Below are positions 35,929 to 44,288 of a DNA stretch of 56,947 bases, one piece after another; position 1 is the stretch's first letter, and each line of letters opens with the position of its first letter. Below the pieces are notes generated by a model, which was not told where the DNA came from, searched no databases, and saw only the letters and a list, made by a program, of their open reading frames with translations. Position numbers and translations under genes: made by a program. Source of the stretch: Candidatus Gastranaerophilales bacterium (GTDB taxonomy: Bacteria; Cyanobacteriota; Vampirovibrionia; Gastranaerophilales; Gastranaerophilaceae); NCBI GenBank assembly GCA_944324455.1, contig CALUWJ010000010.1, positions 1 through 56,947 on the forward strand, given 5' to 3'.

Positions 35929-37596
35929 ATGATAAAACATCAAGAGAATTTCCCCATAAAAGAAAACGAAACATCTATGACACAAGCGCAAAAAACATTG
36001 GAAAAGGCAGTTGCAGCACATCAAAGGTATCTTTTAAAAGAAACCAATGAGGATTTAAGTGCTGCAATAAACGGTTATATTGAAACAATATCCGAAAATC
36101 CAAAACAAACAACAGCATATTACAGATTAGCAACGCTTTTACATAAAAATGGTCAAATAGGTATTGAAAGTGCTATTGAACAGTGTAAAAAAGCAGTTGC
36201 GATTAATCCTGATGATGCTAATGCGCACATGTATTTGGGATATTTTCTTTCTTTAAATGCTAATTTTGATGAAGCTAAAGAAGAATTTAAAAAAGCGATA
36301 AATTTAAAGCCTGTTGCTTCAAGAACACGTATTGTAATGGCTTTGACTTGTCTTGAAAAAATCAGAAATACCCATGATAAAAATGCAATAAAAGATTTAA
36401 CAGGTGCAATTTATTATGGAATTACAGGAACTTTGATGAGCATATTTGATAAAGCAAGTATAAAAATGCTTTGTCAAAATATAAAAGATGATATTAATTT
36501 TATAAAATACAAAACAAAAGGCGAATTTTATGAAAAAATAAATTCGCAAAAAAAAGCTTATAATATCTATCTTAGCGCAGTTGATAATTCTAAAAGATCA
36601 ATTTTATTGTATGAACGTATGGCAAAAATTGCAATCAAGAAAAATCGTTATGACATAGCTTTTGATTGCTTGAATAATGTTGTTATTTTATCAAATAATG
36701 ACCCGATGAAAGTGGTTAATGCCATTGAATTTATTGAAGAATATCAAAAAGATAAAGTAGATGAATTAATAGATTATTATACAATTTTAGCTAATAAATA
36801 TCCTGAATTTTCTAAATGTTATTATGAATTGGGACATTTATATTTAAAGAAAGATGAAAAAATAAATGCGCTTTCAGCATTTAAATTGGCGCTAAAATAT
36901 GATGAGAATAATCCTTATTATCAAAATTCTCTAGCCTATGCTTATGTTCAATTAGAACAGTATGATAGCGCCATAGAGCTATATAAAAAGGCTCTTGAAA
37001 CAAATCCTAACGATGAATGGTCGGCTGTTGTTGCACAAGCTCTTGCTGCTATATACCACCAAATCAAGGGTAATTCAGATGCTGCAATTTCAATGTTGCA
37101 AAGCAGCCTTTTATTAACAAAAAATAAATCGCAAATCCATGAAGCGATAGCTGATATATATTATGATAACGAAAAGCTTGATAATGCAGTCGAATATTAT
37201 CAATTAGCTCTAAAAGAAGATAGTGAAAATCCAAAAATTTATTCACGTCTTGCTATGGCATATTGGGAAAAAGATTGTATTGAAAAAGCAATTATTTATT
37301 ATTCAAAAGCAATAGAGCTTGATTCAAGCTATGATATAGCATACAATAATCTTGGAGTTGTGTTCCTTGATGGCTTGGGAGATAGCCAAAGAGCAATGGA
37401 ATATTTTAAAACTGCAATTGCTATTAATCCATCTTATGTTCTTGCTCATTTTAACTTAGCAAGAAGCCATGAAGTTTTAGATGAAAAAATCCAAGCAGCT
37501 AAACAATATCAAAAAGCTCTAAATTTAAACAAAGAAAAAAATGAAATGGATCAAAAAATTATAGAAGACAGACTCTATAAATTATTTGAAGCATAG
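35929..37596 (+). CDS. Tetratricopeptide-repeat protein (555 aa)
   Basis: A soluble 555-residue protein made mostly of TPR units. Examples are AIEQCKKAVAINPDDANAHM, YLGYFLSLNANFDEAKEEFK, and AIELYKKALETNPNDEWSAV. At least eight to ten 34-residue helical pairs can be traced. No signal peptide is visible. TPR arrays scaffold protein complexes. An AAGGA precedes the ATG. The next gene, also TPR, begins 21 bp after its stop, and a GGDEF gene follows, so they probably form one operon. Confidence 0.82.
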   Translation: MIKHQENFPIKENETSMTQAQKTLEKAVAAHQRYLLKETNEDLSAAINGYIETISENPKQTTAYYRLATLLHKNGQIGIESAIEQCKKAVAINPDDANAHMYLGYFLSLNANFDEAKEEFKKAINLKPVASRTRIVMALTCLEKIRNTHDKNAIKDLTGAIYYGITGTLMSIFDKASIKMLCQNIKDDINFIKYKTKGEFYEKINSQKKAYNIYLSAVDNSKRSILLYERMAKIAIKKNRYDIAFDCLNNVVILSNNDPMKVVNAIEFIEEYQKDKVDELIDYYTILANKYPEFSKCYYELGHLYLKKDEKINALSAFKLALKYDENNPYYQNSLAYAYVQLEQYDSAIELYKKALETNPNDEWSAVVAQALAAIYHQIKGNSDAAISMLQSSLLLTKNKSQIHEAIADIYYDNEKLDNAVEYYQLALKEDSENPKIYSRLAMAYWEKDCIEKAIIYYSKAIELDSSYDIAYNNLGVVFLDGLGDSQRAMEYFKTAIAINPSYVLAHFNLARSHEVLDEKIQAAKQYQKALNLNKEKNEMDQKIIEDRLYKLFEA

Positions 37597-37617
37597 AAAT
37601 CATAAACCATCACTAAA

Positions 37618-38685
37618 ATGTATAAAATAAGAAGAATATTTGAATCAACCTTAGTTCGTGTTATGAGCCTTGTGCTCATTGTTTCTTTTGTGTTGAGCGG
37701 GTTTTTCTTTTATGATTTTTATAAAGTTCAAATAAATAAAATTAAGGGCTATTATTGGGTGCATCAAGGGGATGTTGCCTATAAAAAAAGGGATTTACAA
37801 AGAGCAGTTAATTGCTATGAATATGGCATAAAATTACACCCAAAGCATTATAGAGCTATGTATAATCTTGCAAATATTTATGTAGCTTATGAAGATTATT
37901 ATTCAGCTTTAAAAAACTATGAAAAGGCTCTTTTGGTTCGTCCTGATTATGAAGTTGCAAGAATTGACTATGCCATAATTTTATCTGAAACATATAGAAC
38001 TGATGAAGCAATAGAACAATATAAAAAAGTAATTAATAATAAACCTAAATTTTATAAAATACCCTTTATTGTTGATAATAAAAAATCTTATTATCATAAT
38101 AAAGGCGTTGCTTATTATAATATGGGTATAGCTTATAGAACAAAATCTTTATTGGCAGGTTTAAACAAGAAAACAAGCAGAGAATATTTAAGTAAAGCAG
38201 GCGAATCTTATGAAGAAGCTGTCGATATTTTAAAAACATATAATTCAAATTATAATTTGGGTTTAATAAACCAATTATTAAAAAATACCCATCAAGCAGG
38301 CTATTATTATTGTAAAGCAATGGCAATAGAGCCAATGGAATATGAAGCGCATTTTAATCTTGCTGTTTTATTAAAGGATATGGAAAAATACCCTCAATCA
38401 GCTGAAGAATTTAAAAAAGCGGGTTTAATTTTGGATTCTATATCAGATAATGTTAAAACAAGATATTTATATGATGTTTTATCTGAAGTTAATCAAAGAA
38501 TTGCAATTACAAATGATGAGGGTTATTTTAAAAAACTAAAAGAAGATGAAGAAAAAAATCTTTCTTCAAAATATAAAGCGGGTAAATTGATTATAGATTT
38601 AGATTCAAAAGGAAAAGATGATGAATTGTTAAAGAATTTTTCTATTTGTGAGGGTAAGGAATTTTTTATGGGGGCGGATGAATAA
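37618..38685 (+). CDS. Membrane-anchored TPR protein (355 aa)
   Basis: One transmembrane segment (about residues 14-33, VRVMSLVLIVSFVLSGFFFY) is followed by TPR repeats: YYWVHQGDVAYKKRDLQRAV, YRAMYNLANIYVAYEDYYSA and VRPDYEVARIDYAIILSETY. The C-terminal end is charged. It probably sits in the inner membrane with TPRs in the periplasm or cytoplasm. The stop overlaps the start of the GGDEF gene by one base, so the two are tightly coupled. Its role may be to scaffold a signalling or pilus complex, which is inference. Confidence 0.8.
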   Translation: MYKIRRIFESTLVRVMSLVLIVSFVLSGFFFYDFYKVQINKIKGYYWVHQGDVAYKKRDLQRAVNCYEYGIKLHPKHYRAMYNLANIYVAYEDYYSALKNYEKALLVRPDYEVARIDYAIILSETYRTDEAIEQYKKVINNKPKFYKIPFIVDNKKSYYHNKGVAYYNMGIAYRTKSLLAGLNKKTSREYLSKAGESYEEAVDILKTYNSNYNLGLINQLLKNTHQAGYYYCKAMAIEPMEYEAHFNLAVLLKDMEKYPQSAEEFKKAGLILDSISDNVKTRYLYDVLSEVNQRIAITNDEGYFKKLKEDEEKNLSSKYKAGKLIIDLDSKGKDDELLKNFSICEGKEFFMGADE

Positions 38686-40070
38686 TGCAAACATTATTAT
38701 ATGATTTTATATGTATATTAATAAAATCCGCTCAAGAAAGCCAAGATAGGACTTCTTTGTGCGAGGGTTTTATAAAAGCGCTATCATTATATTTTCCTGT
38801 TGTTGGTCTTAGAATTTTTATGATGGATGAATATTCTTATCAATTAAAAGATTTTATAAAACCTTGGGAAAATATATCAAATGTTGAAGAAAATGAAAAT
38901 ATCAAAAAGAAATTTGATAATTTTTTAGTTCAAAAATCAAATTATGAAATAAAAGACAATTTTTTATATTTTCCGATTGTTCAAAAAAATAAAACTCTGG
39001 GGCTTGTGGAAGTAAAAGCAAGAGAAGATTTTAATAATCAAAACAGTTTTTTTGAAATATTACCTTTAGCTATTGCTCAAATTTCTTTTTTGTGTGGAGC
39101 ATTAAAAAATGAAGAACAAATTAAAATCAGTTCAAAATTTCATCAAACAGTTAGAAATATAGCAAAAATTACTGAAACTCAATATGAGCTTGATTATATT
39201 TTACCTATAATGGGTGAAATGATAGATGGTTTTATTCAAGAGCATTTAATTTATATTTTTATTAAAAATAAATCTAAAAAAGAATATAAATTAATTTGGC
39301 CGAAAAAATGTTCCGATGATAGAATATATAGCTATTTAGAAGAAATTAATTCAAAATCACATACTTTAATTAAACAAGACGGAAGAATGGGAATTTTCCC
39401 TTTGATTATTGATTCAAAGCCTTATGGGGCGATTGTTGCATATAATCATTTTGATAAAATAACAAATAAAGAAATAGAATATCTTGAAGAAATTAAATCT
39501 CAAGCGCAAACTACATTGGAGCGTGCTAAATCGTATATAGAGGTATTAGAATATGCAACGCTTGACGCCCTAACAGGATATAATAACCGTCATCAATTTG
39601 AAAAAAGATTAAAAGAAACAATTGCAGCGGCAAAAAGACAAAATCAGCCCTTGTGTTGTATTATGTCTGATATTGATTATTTTAAAAAGGTTAATGATAC
39701 TTATGGGCATGCTGTTGGTGATTGCGTTTTAAAAACTGTTGCAAAAACAATCAAAAAAGAGCTTCGTGAGTCTGATATTCCATCAAGATATGGTGGAGAA
39801 GAATTTATTTTCTTATTACCTCATACAAACCTTTCTGAAGCGGAAATTGTTGCCCAAAGGCTTAAAAATGCGGTTGAAAATAAAAAAATAAACATAGAAG
39901 AATATAATATAAAAGATATTAAAGAAATTTCTGTTACTATTTCTATAGGGGTTTCTCAATATAATAAAACGGATAAAGACCCACAAATGCTTTATAAAAA
40001 AGCAGATAGTGCTTTATATGAAGCAAAAGAAACAGGTAGAAATAAAGTTGTTATTTATGAAGAAAAATAG
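38685..40070 (+). CDS. Diguanylate cyclase (GGDEF domain) with N-terminal GAF-like sensor
   Basis: A 461-residue protein. The N-terminal about 280 residues look like two GAF-like sensor domains (FPVVGLRIFMMDEY; IFPLIIDSKPYGAIVAYNHF). The GGDEF domain starts DALTGYNNRHQFEKRL, has SDIDYFKKVNDTYGHAVGD, and the active site appears as GGEEF in SRYGGEEFIFLLP. An RxxD inhibitory site (RESD) lies five residues before it, so product feedback is likely. It makes cyclic di-GMP from GTP. It is coupled to the upstream TPR gene; an HD-GYP protein in this window may degrade the signal. Confidence 0.92.
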   Translation: MQTLLYDFICILIKSAQESQDRTSLCEGFIKALSLYFPVVGLRIFMMDEYSYQLKDFIKPWENISNVEENENIKKKFDNFLVQKSNYEIKDNFLYFPIVQKNKTLGLVEVKAREDFNNQNSFFEILPLAIAQISFLCGALKNEEQIKISSKFHQTVRNIAKITETQYELDYILPIMGEMIDGFIQEHLIYIFIKNKSKKEYKLIWPKKCSDDRIYSYLEEINSKSHTLIKQDGRMGIFPLIIDSKPYGAIVAYNHFDKITNKEIEYLEEIKSQAQTTLERAKSYIEVLEYATLDALTGYNNRHQFEKRLKETIAAAKRQNQPLCCIMSDIDYFKKVNDTYGHAVGDCVLKTVAKTIKKELRESDIPSRYGGEEFIFLLPHTNLSEAEIVAQRLKNAVENKKINIEEYNIKDIKEISVTISIGVSQYNKTDKDPQMLYKKADSALYEAKETGRNKVVIYEEK

Positions 40071-40811
40071 TTATTTCTTTTTATTTATTTTGTCATAGAA
40101 CCAGAAAGTATTTATTGAATAAAAATAAACATTTAAAAGAAGCATTATAACCCCTTGTAAAACAGGATTTAAAAGCCCTGGCAGGCTTGATATAATAGAG
40201 ATTGTCAAAGCTATGATAACTCCATCTTTATCTAAATATTTATAACAATTTATAAATACATCAGAAAATGTTTCATAGTCTTTTTTGAAGAAAAATGCTT
40301 GTGTCATGAAGTTTATAAAAGGAATTAATACTATTGAATTTATTAAAAAGATTATAAATGTGCTGACAAATTTATTCAGCATAGTCATTATTCCTGCGGG
40401 GTTAGTAAATAAAGTGCCTAAAATTGATATTGAAGATAAAATTGTAGGCATGAATAAAATAATAGTAACAATAGCGCAAAAACTAAGATATAGTGCAAGA
40501 TTTTTTTCTTTGGTTTTATTTTGCTCAATAAAATCTAATAGTGTATAGTCATTTTCATCATTATAAAAATCATAAGCAGCATAATTTAGTGCATAAGTAA
40601 TAACATAACCTCTCCAAAATGCCCAAAATATACAAGGAAATGTTATTAAAAATACAAAAATTATAAAAAACGGATTTTTCATGGCTAACTGTACAAACAT
40701 ATAGCCGATGAGCCCAACTATAATTGGTTTTAACATTAAAATAAGGTATTCTTTTATATATTTTTTGCTGAATTTTTTACTATATTTAAGATATTTATTA
40801 ATTTCACTCAT
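40071..40811 (-). CDS. Polytopic membrane protein, unknown function
   Basis: A 246-residue protein with about six hydrophobic segments, for example YLILMLKPIIVGLIGYMFVQ and NPFFIIFVFLITFPCIFWAF. It is very similar in layout to the upstream partner, whose end overlaps its start by 8 bp, suggesting paralogues that act together. The C-terminus is basic (KINKKK). It ends 1 bp from the convergent GGDEF gene. I cannot assign a family. Confidence 0.6.
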   Translation of the reverse strand: MSEINKYLKYSKKFSKKYIKEYLILMLKPIIVGLIGYMFVQLAMKNPFFIIFVFLITFPCIFWAFWRGYVITYALNYAAYDFYNDENDYTLLDFIEQNKTKEKNLALYLSFCAIVTIILFMPTILSSISILGTLFTNPAGIMTMLNKFVSTFIIFLINSIVLIPFINFMTQAFFFKKDYETFSDVFINCYKYLDKDGVIIALTISIISSLPGLLNPVLQGVIMLLLNVYFYSINTFWFYDKINKKK

Positions 40812-41580
40812 TATTTTGTCCTTTAGCTAAATCATTGATTAAAATTGTTTGAATAGATAAATATATAGGCGCTATTAAATATAGTCCTAAATTATTTACT
40901 ATTGCATGGAATGACTCTAATAAAAATTGATTTAATGGGATAAATCTTGCAGCAATATAAAAAACTATTGTGCATATTAAAATTACAGAAATTTGACCCA
41001 AAATATATACAAAAAGATATAATGGAGCTGTTTTTAATATGTTTTTAACTGTGATTTTCATAGATTGATATACTGCAAAAAACGGATTTTTATCTTGGTA
41101 ATATACAATTGATGAAACAGATAAAAATAAAGATAAATAATATAAAACAGTGAAAATATTTGCAATTATTTGCAGATACATTATTATAGGGCTATTAAAT
41201 TTTGCAAGCGAAATAATTAAAAAGAAAATAAACATAGGAACTATGTTGAATAATCCTAAAACTAAAAGAGATTTTATTATTGAAAGGTTATTTAATTTAT
41301 CTTTTTCAAGATTTTTTGAAACAAAATTAAAGATTGTTTTAAACATGAAAAATAAAGACGGAATATAAATCATAGCGCCAACAGCAACAAAAGCTTCTAT
41401 TATAAGGGTATCTATTGCGCCATATAATTTCATAGGTATAACAATCATTAAATAACCTATAACTTGTACTATAATTAAAACCCAAATGAGTGCTTGAGTT
41501 TTTATATTGTTTTTAAATGAAATCAAGCTTTTCAAGATTACATCAAACAAATATTTAAAATAATTTTTAATTAATTCCAT
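40804..41580 (-). CDS. Polytopic membrane protein, unknown function
   Basis: A 258-residue protein with about six transmembrane segments (for example TQALIWVLIIVQVIGYLMIV, LLVLGLFNIVPMFIFFLIIS). It heads a two-gene unit with the following membrane protein. A soluble loop includes FKTIFNFVSKNLEKDKLN. It has no signal peptide, cysteine motif or nucleotide-binding site. The function is unknown. Confidence 0.6.
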   Translation of the reverse strand: MELIKNYFKYLFDVILKSLISFKNNIKTQALIWVLIIVQVIGYLMIVIPMKLYGAIDTLIIEAFVAVGAMIYIPSLFFMFKTIFNFVSKNLEKDKLNNLSIIKSLLVLGLFNIVPMFIFFLIISLAKFNSPIIMYLQIIANIFTVLYYLSLFLSVSSIVYYQDKNPFFAVYQSMKITVKNILKTAPLYLFVYILGQISVILICTIVFYIAARFIPLNQFLLESFHAIVNNLGLYLIAPIYLSIQTILINDLAKGQNNE

Positions 41581-41638
41581 TGTAATATCCTCTTTAGTTG
41601 AATTATACTATTAGTATATTATTAAGGGCAATTAATTT

Positions 41639-42274
41639 ATGGATATTAAGGAATTATTTTCAACTTTTAAAAAAGAAGATTTTTATAATAAGGTAAATTT
41701 ACATATTCATTCTAATTATTCTGACGGGAAAATTGATTTTGATGAACTAATTTTGCAAGCAAAAAAACTTAATATGAAATATATTTCAATAACCGATCAT
41801 AATTGTGTTGAGGGCTATAAGAATTCAAAATATAAAGACGACCCTATTTTAATAAAAGGGGTCGAGTTTGATTGTTTTTATAGGATGTCTTTATTGCATA
41901 TTTTGGGTTATGGAATAGATATTGAAAACATAGAATTAAATAAATTATGCGCAAAAAATGAACTTGAACAAAAAAATGATTTAATTCGTCTTTTTAAATC
42001 AAGACATCCTAAAAAGGTTATAAAAGCTATACATAACGCAGGAGGAATTGCGGTTTTGGCTCATCCTTGCTGTTGTAATGTTTTATTTTTAAAAGATTTT
42101 GTTAAAAGATTAAAAAATTATGGGCTTGATGGAATTGAGGTTTATTATCCTTATGATAGATTTAGAGGCATAATAAAATTCTCATCAAGAAACTATCCTT
42201 TTGAAATTGCGAAAGAACTAAATTTAATTAAAACAGGCGGAAGCGATGAACATTCTTCATTAATAAAAGCTTAA
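41639..42274 (+). CDS. PHP-domain phosphoesterase-like protein
   Basis: A 211-residue PHP domain. Metal-binding motifs are in place: VNLHIHSNYSDGKIDFDELI, SITDHNCVEGY, GVEFDC, AVLAHPCCC and a terminal KTGGSDEHSS. These fit the histidinol-phosphatase/YciV-like branch, which hydrolyses phosphoesters such as 3',5'-bisphosphates or nucleic acid ends. The protein is shorter than E. coli RNase AM (YciV, about 290 residues) and lacks the insert. It ends 4 bp into the convergent HD-GYP gene. Confidence 0.82.
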   Translation: MDIKELFSTFKKEDFYNKVNLHIHSNYSDGKIDFDELILQAKKLNMKYISITDHNCVEGYKNSKYKDDPILIKGVEFDCFYRMSLLHILGYGIDIENIELNKLCAKNELEQKNDLIRLFKSRHPKKVIKAIHNAGGIAVLAHPCCCNVLFLKDFVKRLKNYGLDGIEVYYPYDRFRGIIKFSSRNYPFEIAKELNLIKTGGSDEHSSLIKA

Positions 42275-43374
42275 TGGATTTGTTCATATAATGTTGAATA
42301 TTTTAAATAATATTCTTCAGGGTGTTCTTTTGCTGCTTCTATAATATCTTGAATTTCTACGAATTTTTTAGCTAAAACAGGGTCAAATTGTGTACCTGCG
42401 CATTTTTCAATTTCCGATATTGCTGTTTGATGACTTAGCGCTACTCTATAAGAACGTGTTGAAGTCATAGCATCATAAGTATCAGCTATTGCTATAATTC
42501 TTGCTGCAAAGGGTATATCTTCTCCTTGTAATTTATCAGGATATCCCTTGCCGTCCCATCTTTCGTGGTGATGTTTTACCCCAGGGGAAATTTCATGGAG
42601 TTTTTTAATGCTTGAAATAAGTTTTTCAGAATTAGCCGGATGAGATTTCATAATTGTAAATTCATCATCGGTTAATTTGCCGGGTTTGCATAAAATTGAT
42701 TCAGGAATGGCAATTTTTCCTATATCATGCAACAAACCCGCTGTTTCAATAGATTCTAATTGATTAGAGGGCACATTTAATTCTTTAGCTAAGATGATTG
42801 AATATAATGTAACTCTCATAGAATGCCCATGGGTATAGGGGTCTTTGGCATCAAGGGCTGAAGCTATTGATTTTATTGTTTTATAGAATAATTCTTTTAA
42901 ATCTTTTAAAATTATGGATTTAGAAGAAGCAAGATCAAATTTATCAACTCCGTTTTTAACAACTTCCAGTAATTCTTCAGGGTTGAAAGGTTTTAAGATA
43001 TATTGAAAAAGATTACATTTATTAACTGCATCTGTAATAATTTCAATATCGGAAAAACCGGTTAAAAGAATTTTTATAACATCAGGCGCAATGTTATTTG
43101 CTTCTTCAAGGAATTTTGTGCCTTCCATAATGGGCATTTTATGGTCTGATACAATTAGGGAAATATCATTTATATTGTTTTTTAAAGTTTCTAAACCTTC
43201 AAGCCCGTTTGAGGCTGTTAAAACTTTATATTTATTTCTAAAAGTTCTTTTTAAAAGTTGCAGATTGTTTATTTCATCATCTACAATTAAAATGGTGTGT
43301 TCATTATGAATACTTGCAGCGCTAATTAAATCCCCGACATTATTTAAAAATAAGTCGTTTTTCACATTCAACAT
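42271..43374 (-). CDS. Response regulator with HD-GYP domain (RpfG-like)
   Basis: A 367-residue protein. The N-terminal receiver domain (about 25-145) has ILIVDDEINNLQLL and the phospho-acceptor Asp in LIVSDHKMP; the conserved Lys is in YILKPFNPEE. The HD-GYP domain follows with LLHDIGKIAIPESIL, HHERWDGKGYPDKLQGE and IIAIADTYDAMTSTRSYR. All catalytic residues are present, so it likely hydrolyses c-di-GMP when phosphorylated. No histidine kinase is next to it. The ATG has GAGGA upstream. Confidence 0.93.
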   Translation of the reverse strand: MLNVKNDLFLNNVGDLISAASIHNEHTILIVDDEINNLQLLKRTFRNKYKVLTASNGLEGLETLKNNINDISLIVSDHKMPIMEGTKFLEEANNIAPDVIKILLTGFSDIEIITDAVNKCNLFQYILKPFNPEELLEVVKNGVDKFDLASSKSIILKDLKELFYKTIKSIASALDAKDPYTHGHSMRVTLYSIILAKELNVPSNQLESIETAGLLHDIGKIAIPESILCKPGKLTDDEFTIMKSHPANSEKLISSIKKLHEISPGVKHHHERWDGKGYPDKLQGEDIPFAARIIAIADTYDAMTSTRSYRVALSHQTAISEIEKCAGTQFDPVLAKKFVEIQDIIEAAKEHPEEYYLKYSTLYEQIH

Positions 43375-43472
43375 GTGTTCTTCCTCTTAGAAATTTTATT
43401 ATTCACTTTATCGGCATAAAGTAAAAAAACTTTAATTTTTTTTAGGATATTTTTTAATAAATTTAAATTTAT

Positions 43473-44222
43473 TTACAATAAAACAGTTGTAATAATAGGT
43501 CCGTCTTGGGTCGCAATAACTGTGTGCTCAAAATGGGCAGATGGTTTTTTATCATCAGTTACAACCGTCCATTTATCAGCTAAAGTGTGTACATCATCAC
43601 ATCCTAAATTAAACATAGGTTCAATTGCAATAGCGCAATTATTTTTAATGATTACATCACAATTTGTTCGATAATTGAATAAAAATGGGTCTTCATGCAT
43701 TTCTCTACCCACGCCATGACCGCCATATTGTCTTACAATGCCCATTTTTGCTTCAAGAGCAACATCTTCAATAGCGGCTGATACGTTTTCCAGAGGTTTA
43801 TCGGGAATCATTTGTTCTATTCCTTTAAATAGAGCTTTTTCGGTTGCTTTTAATAAATTTTCAACTTCAGGGCTAACTTTACCGACAGGATAAGTCCAAG
43901 CGCCATCACCCACCATGCCTCTAAAAGTTGCACCAACATCAATGGAAATAATATCCCCTTCTTTTAAAATAGCATCTTTAGAGGGGATTCCATGGACAAC
44001 TTGCTCGTTTATTGAAGCACAAATTGAATTAGGAAAACCTGCATAGCCTAAGAAAGTTGGAATAGCTTTATTTTTTTTAATTATGTCATAAGCAATTTTA
44101 TCAAGCTCAAGAGTAGAAATTCCGGCTTCTATTACCTTTTTCATTTCTTGATGGACTAGAGCAACAATGTTTCCGGCATGGCGCATTAATTTTATTTCTT
44201 CTCTTGATTTTTTATGTATCAT
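43473..44222 (-). CDS. map: Methionine aminopeptidase, type I
   Basis: A 249-residue enzyme. Metal ligands are visible in ISIDVGATFRGMVGDGAWT, YGGHGVGREMHEDP, AIEPMF and the final HFEHTVIATQDGP. It removes the initiator Met from new proteins. An AGGAATTTT sequence precedes the start. It is the last gene of the reverse block, separated from comEC by about 66 bp. In many bacteria map lies with secY and adk; here it does not. Confidence 0.96.
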   Translation of the reverse strand: MIHKKSREEIKLMRHAGNIVALVHQEMKKVIEAGISTLELDKIAYDIIKKNKAIPTFLGYAGFPNSICASINEQVVHGIPSKDAILKEGDIISIDVGATFRGMVGDGAWTYPVGKVSPEVENLLKATEKALFKGIEQMIPDKPLENVSAAIEDVALEAKMGIVRQYGGHGVGREMHEDPFLFNYRTNCDVIIKNNCAIAIEPMFNLGCDDVHTLADKWTVVTDDKKPSAHFEHTVIATQDGPIITTVLL

Positions 44223-44288
44223 AATAAAATTCCTTATTTTGTCCTTAAAAGCGATTTTATTATATAACGGGAAAATACTTTTTTCAAA

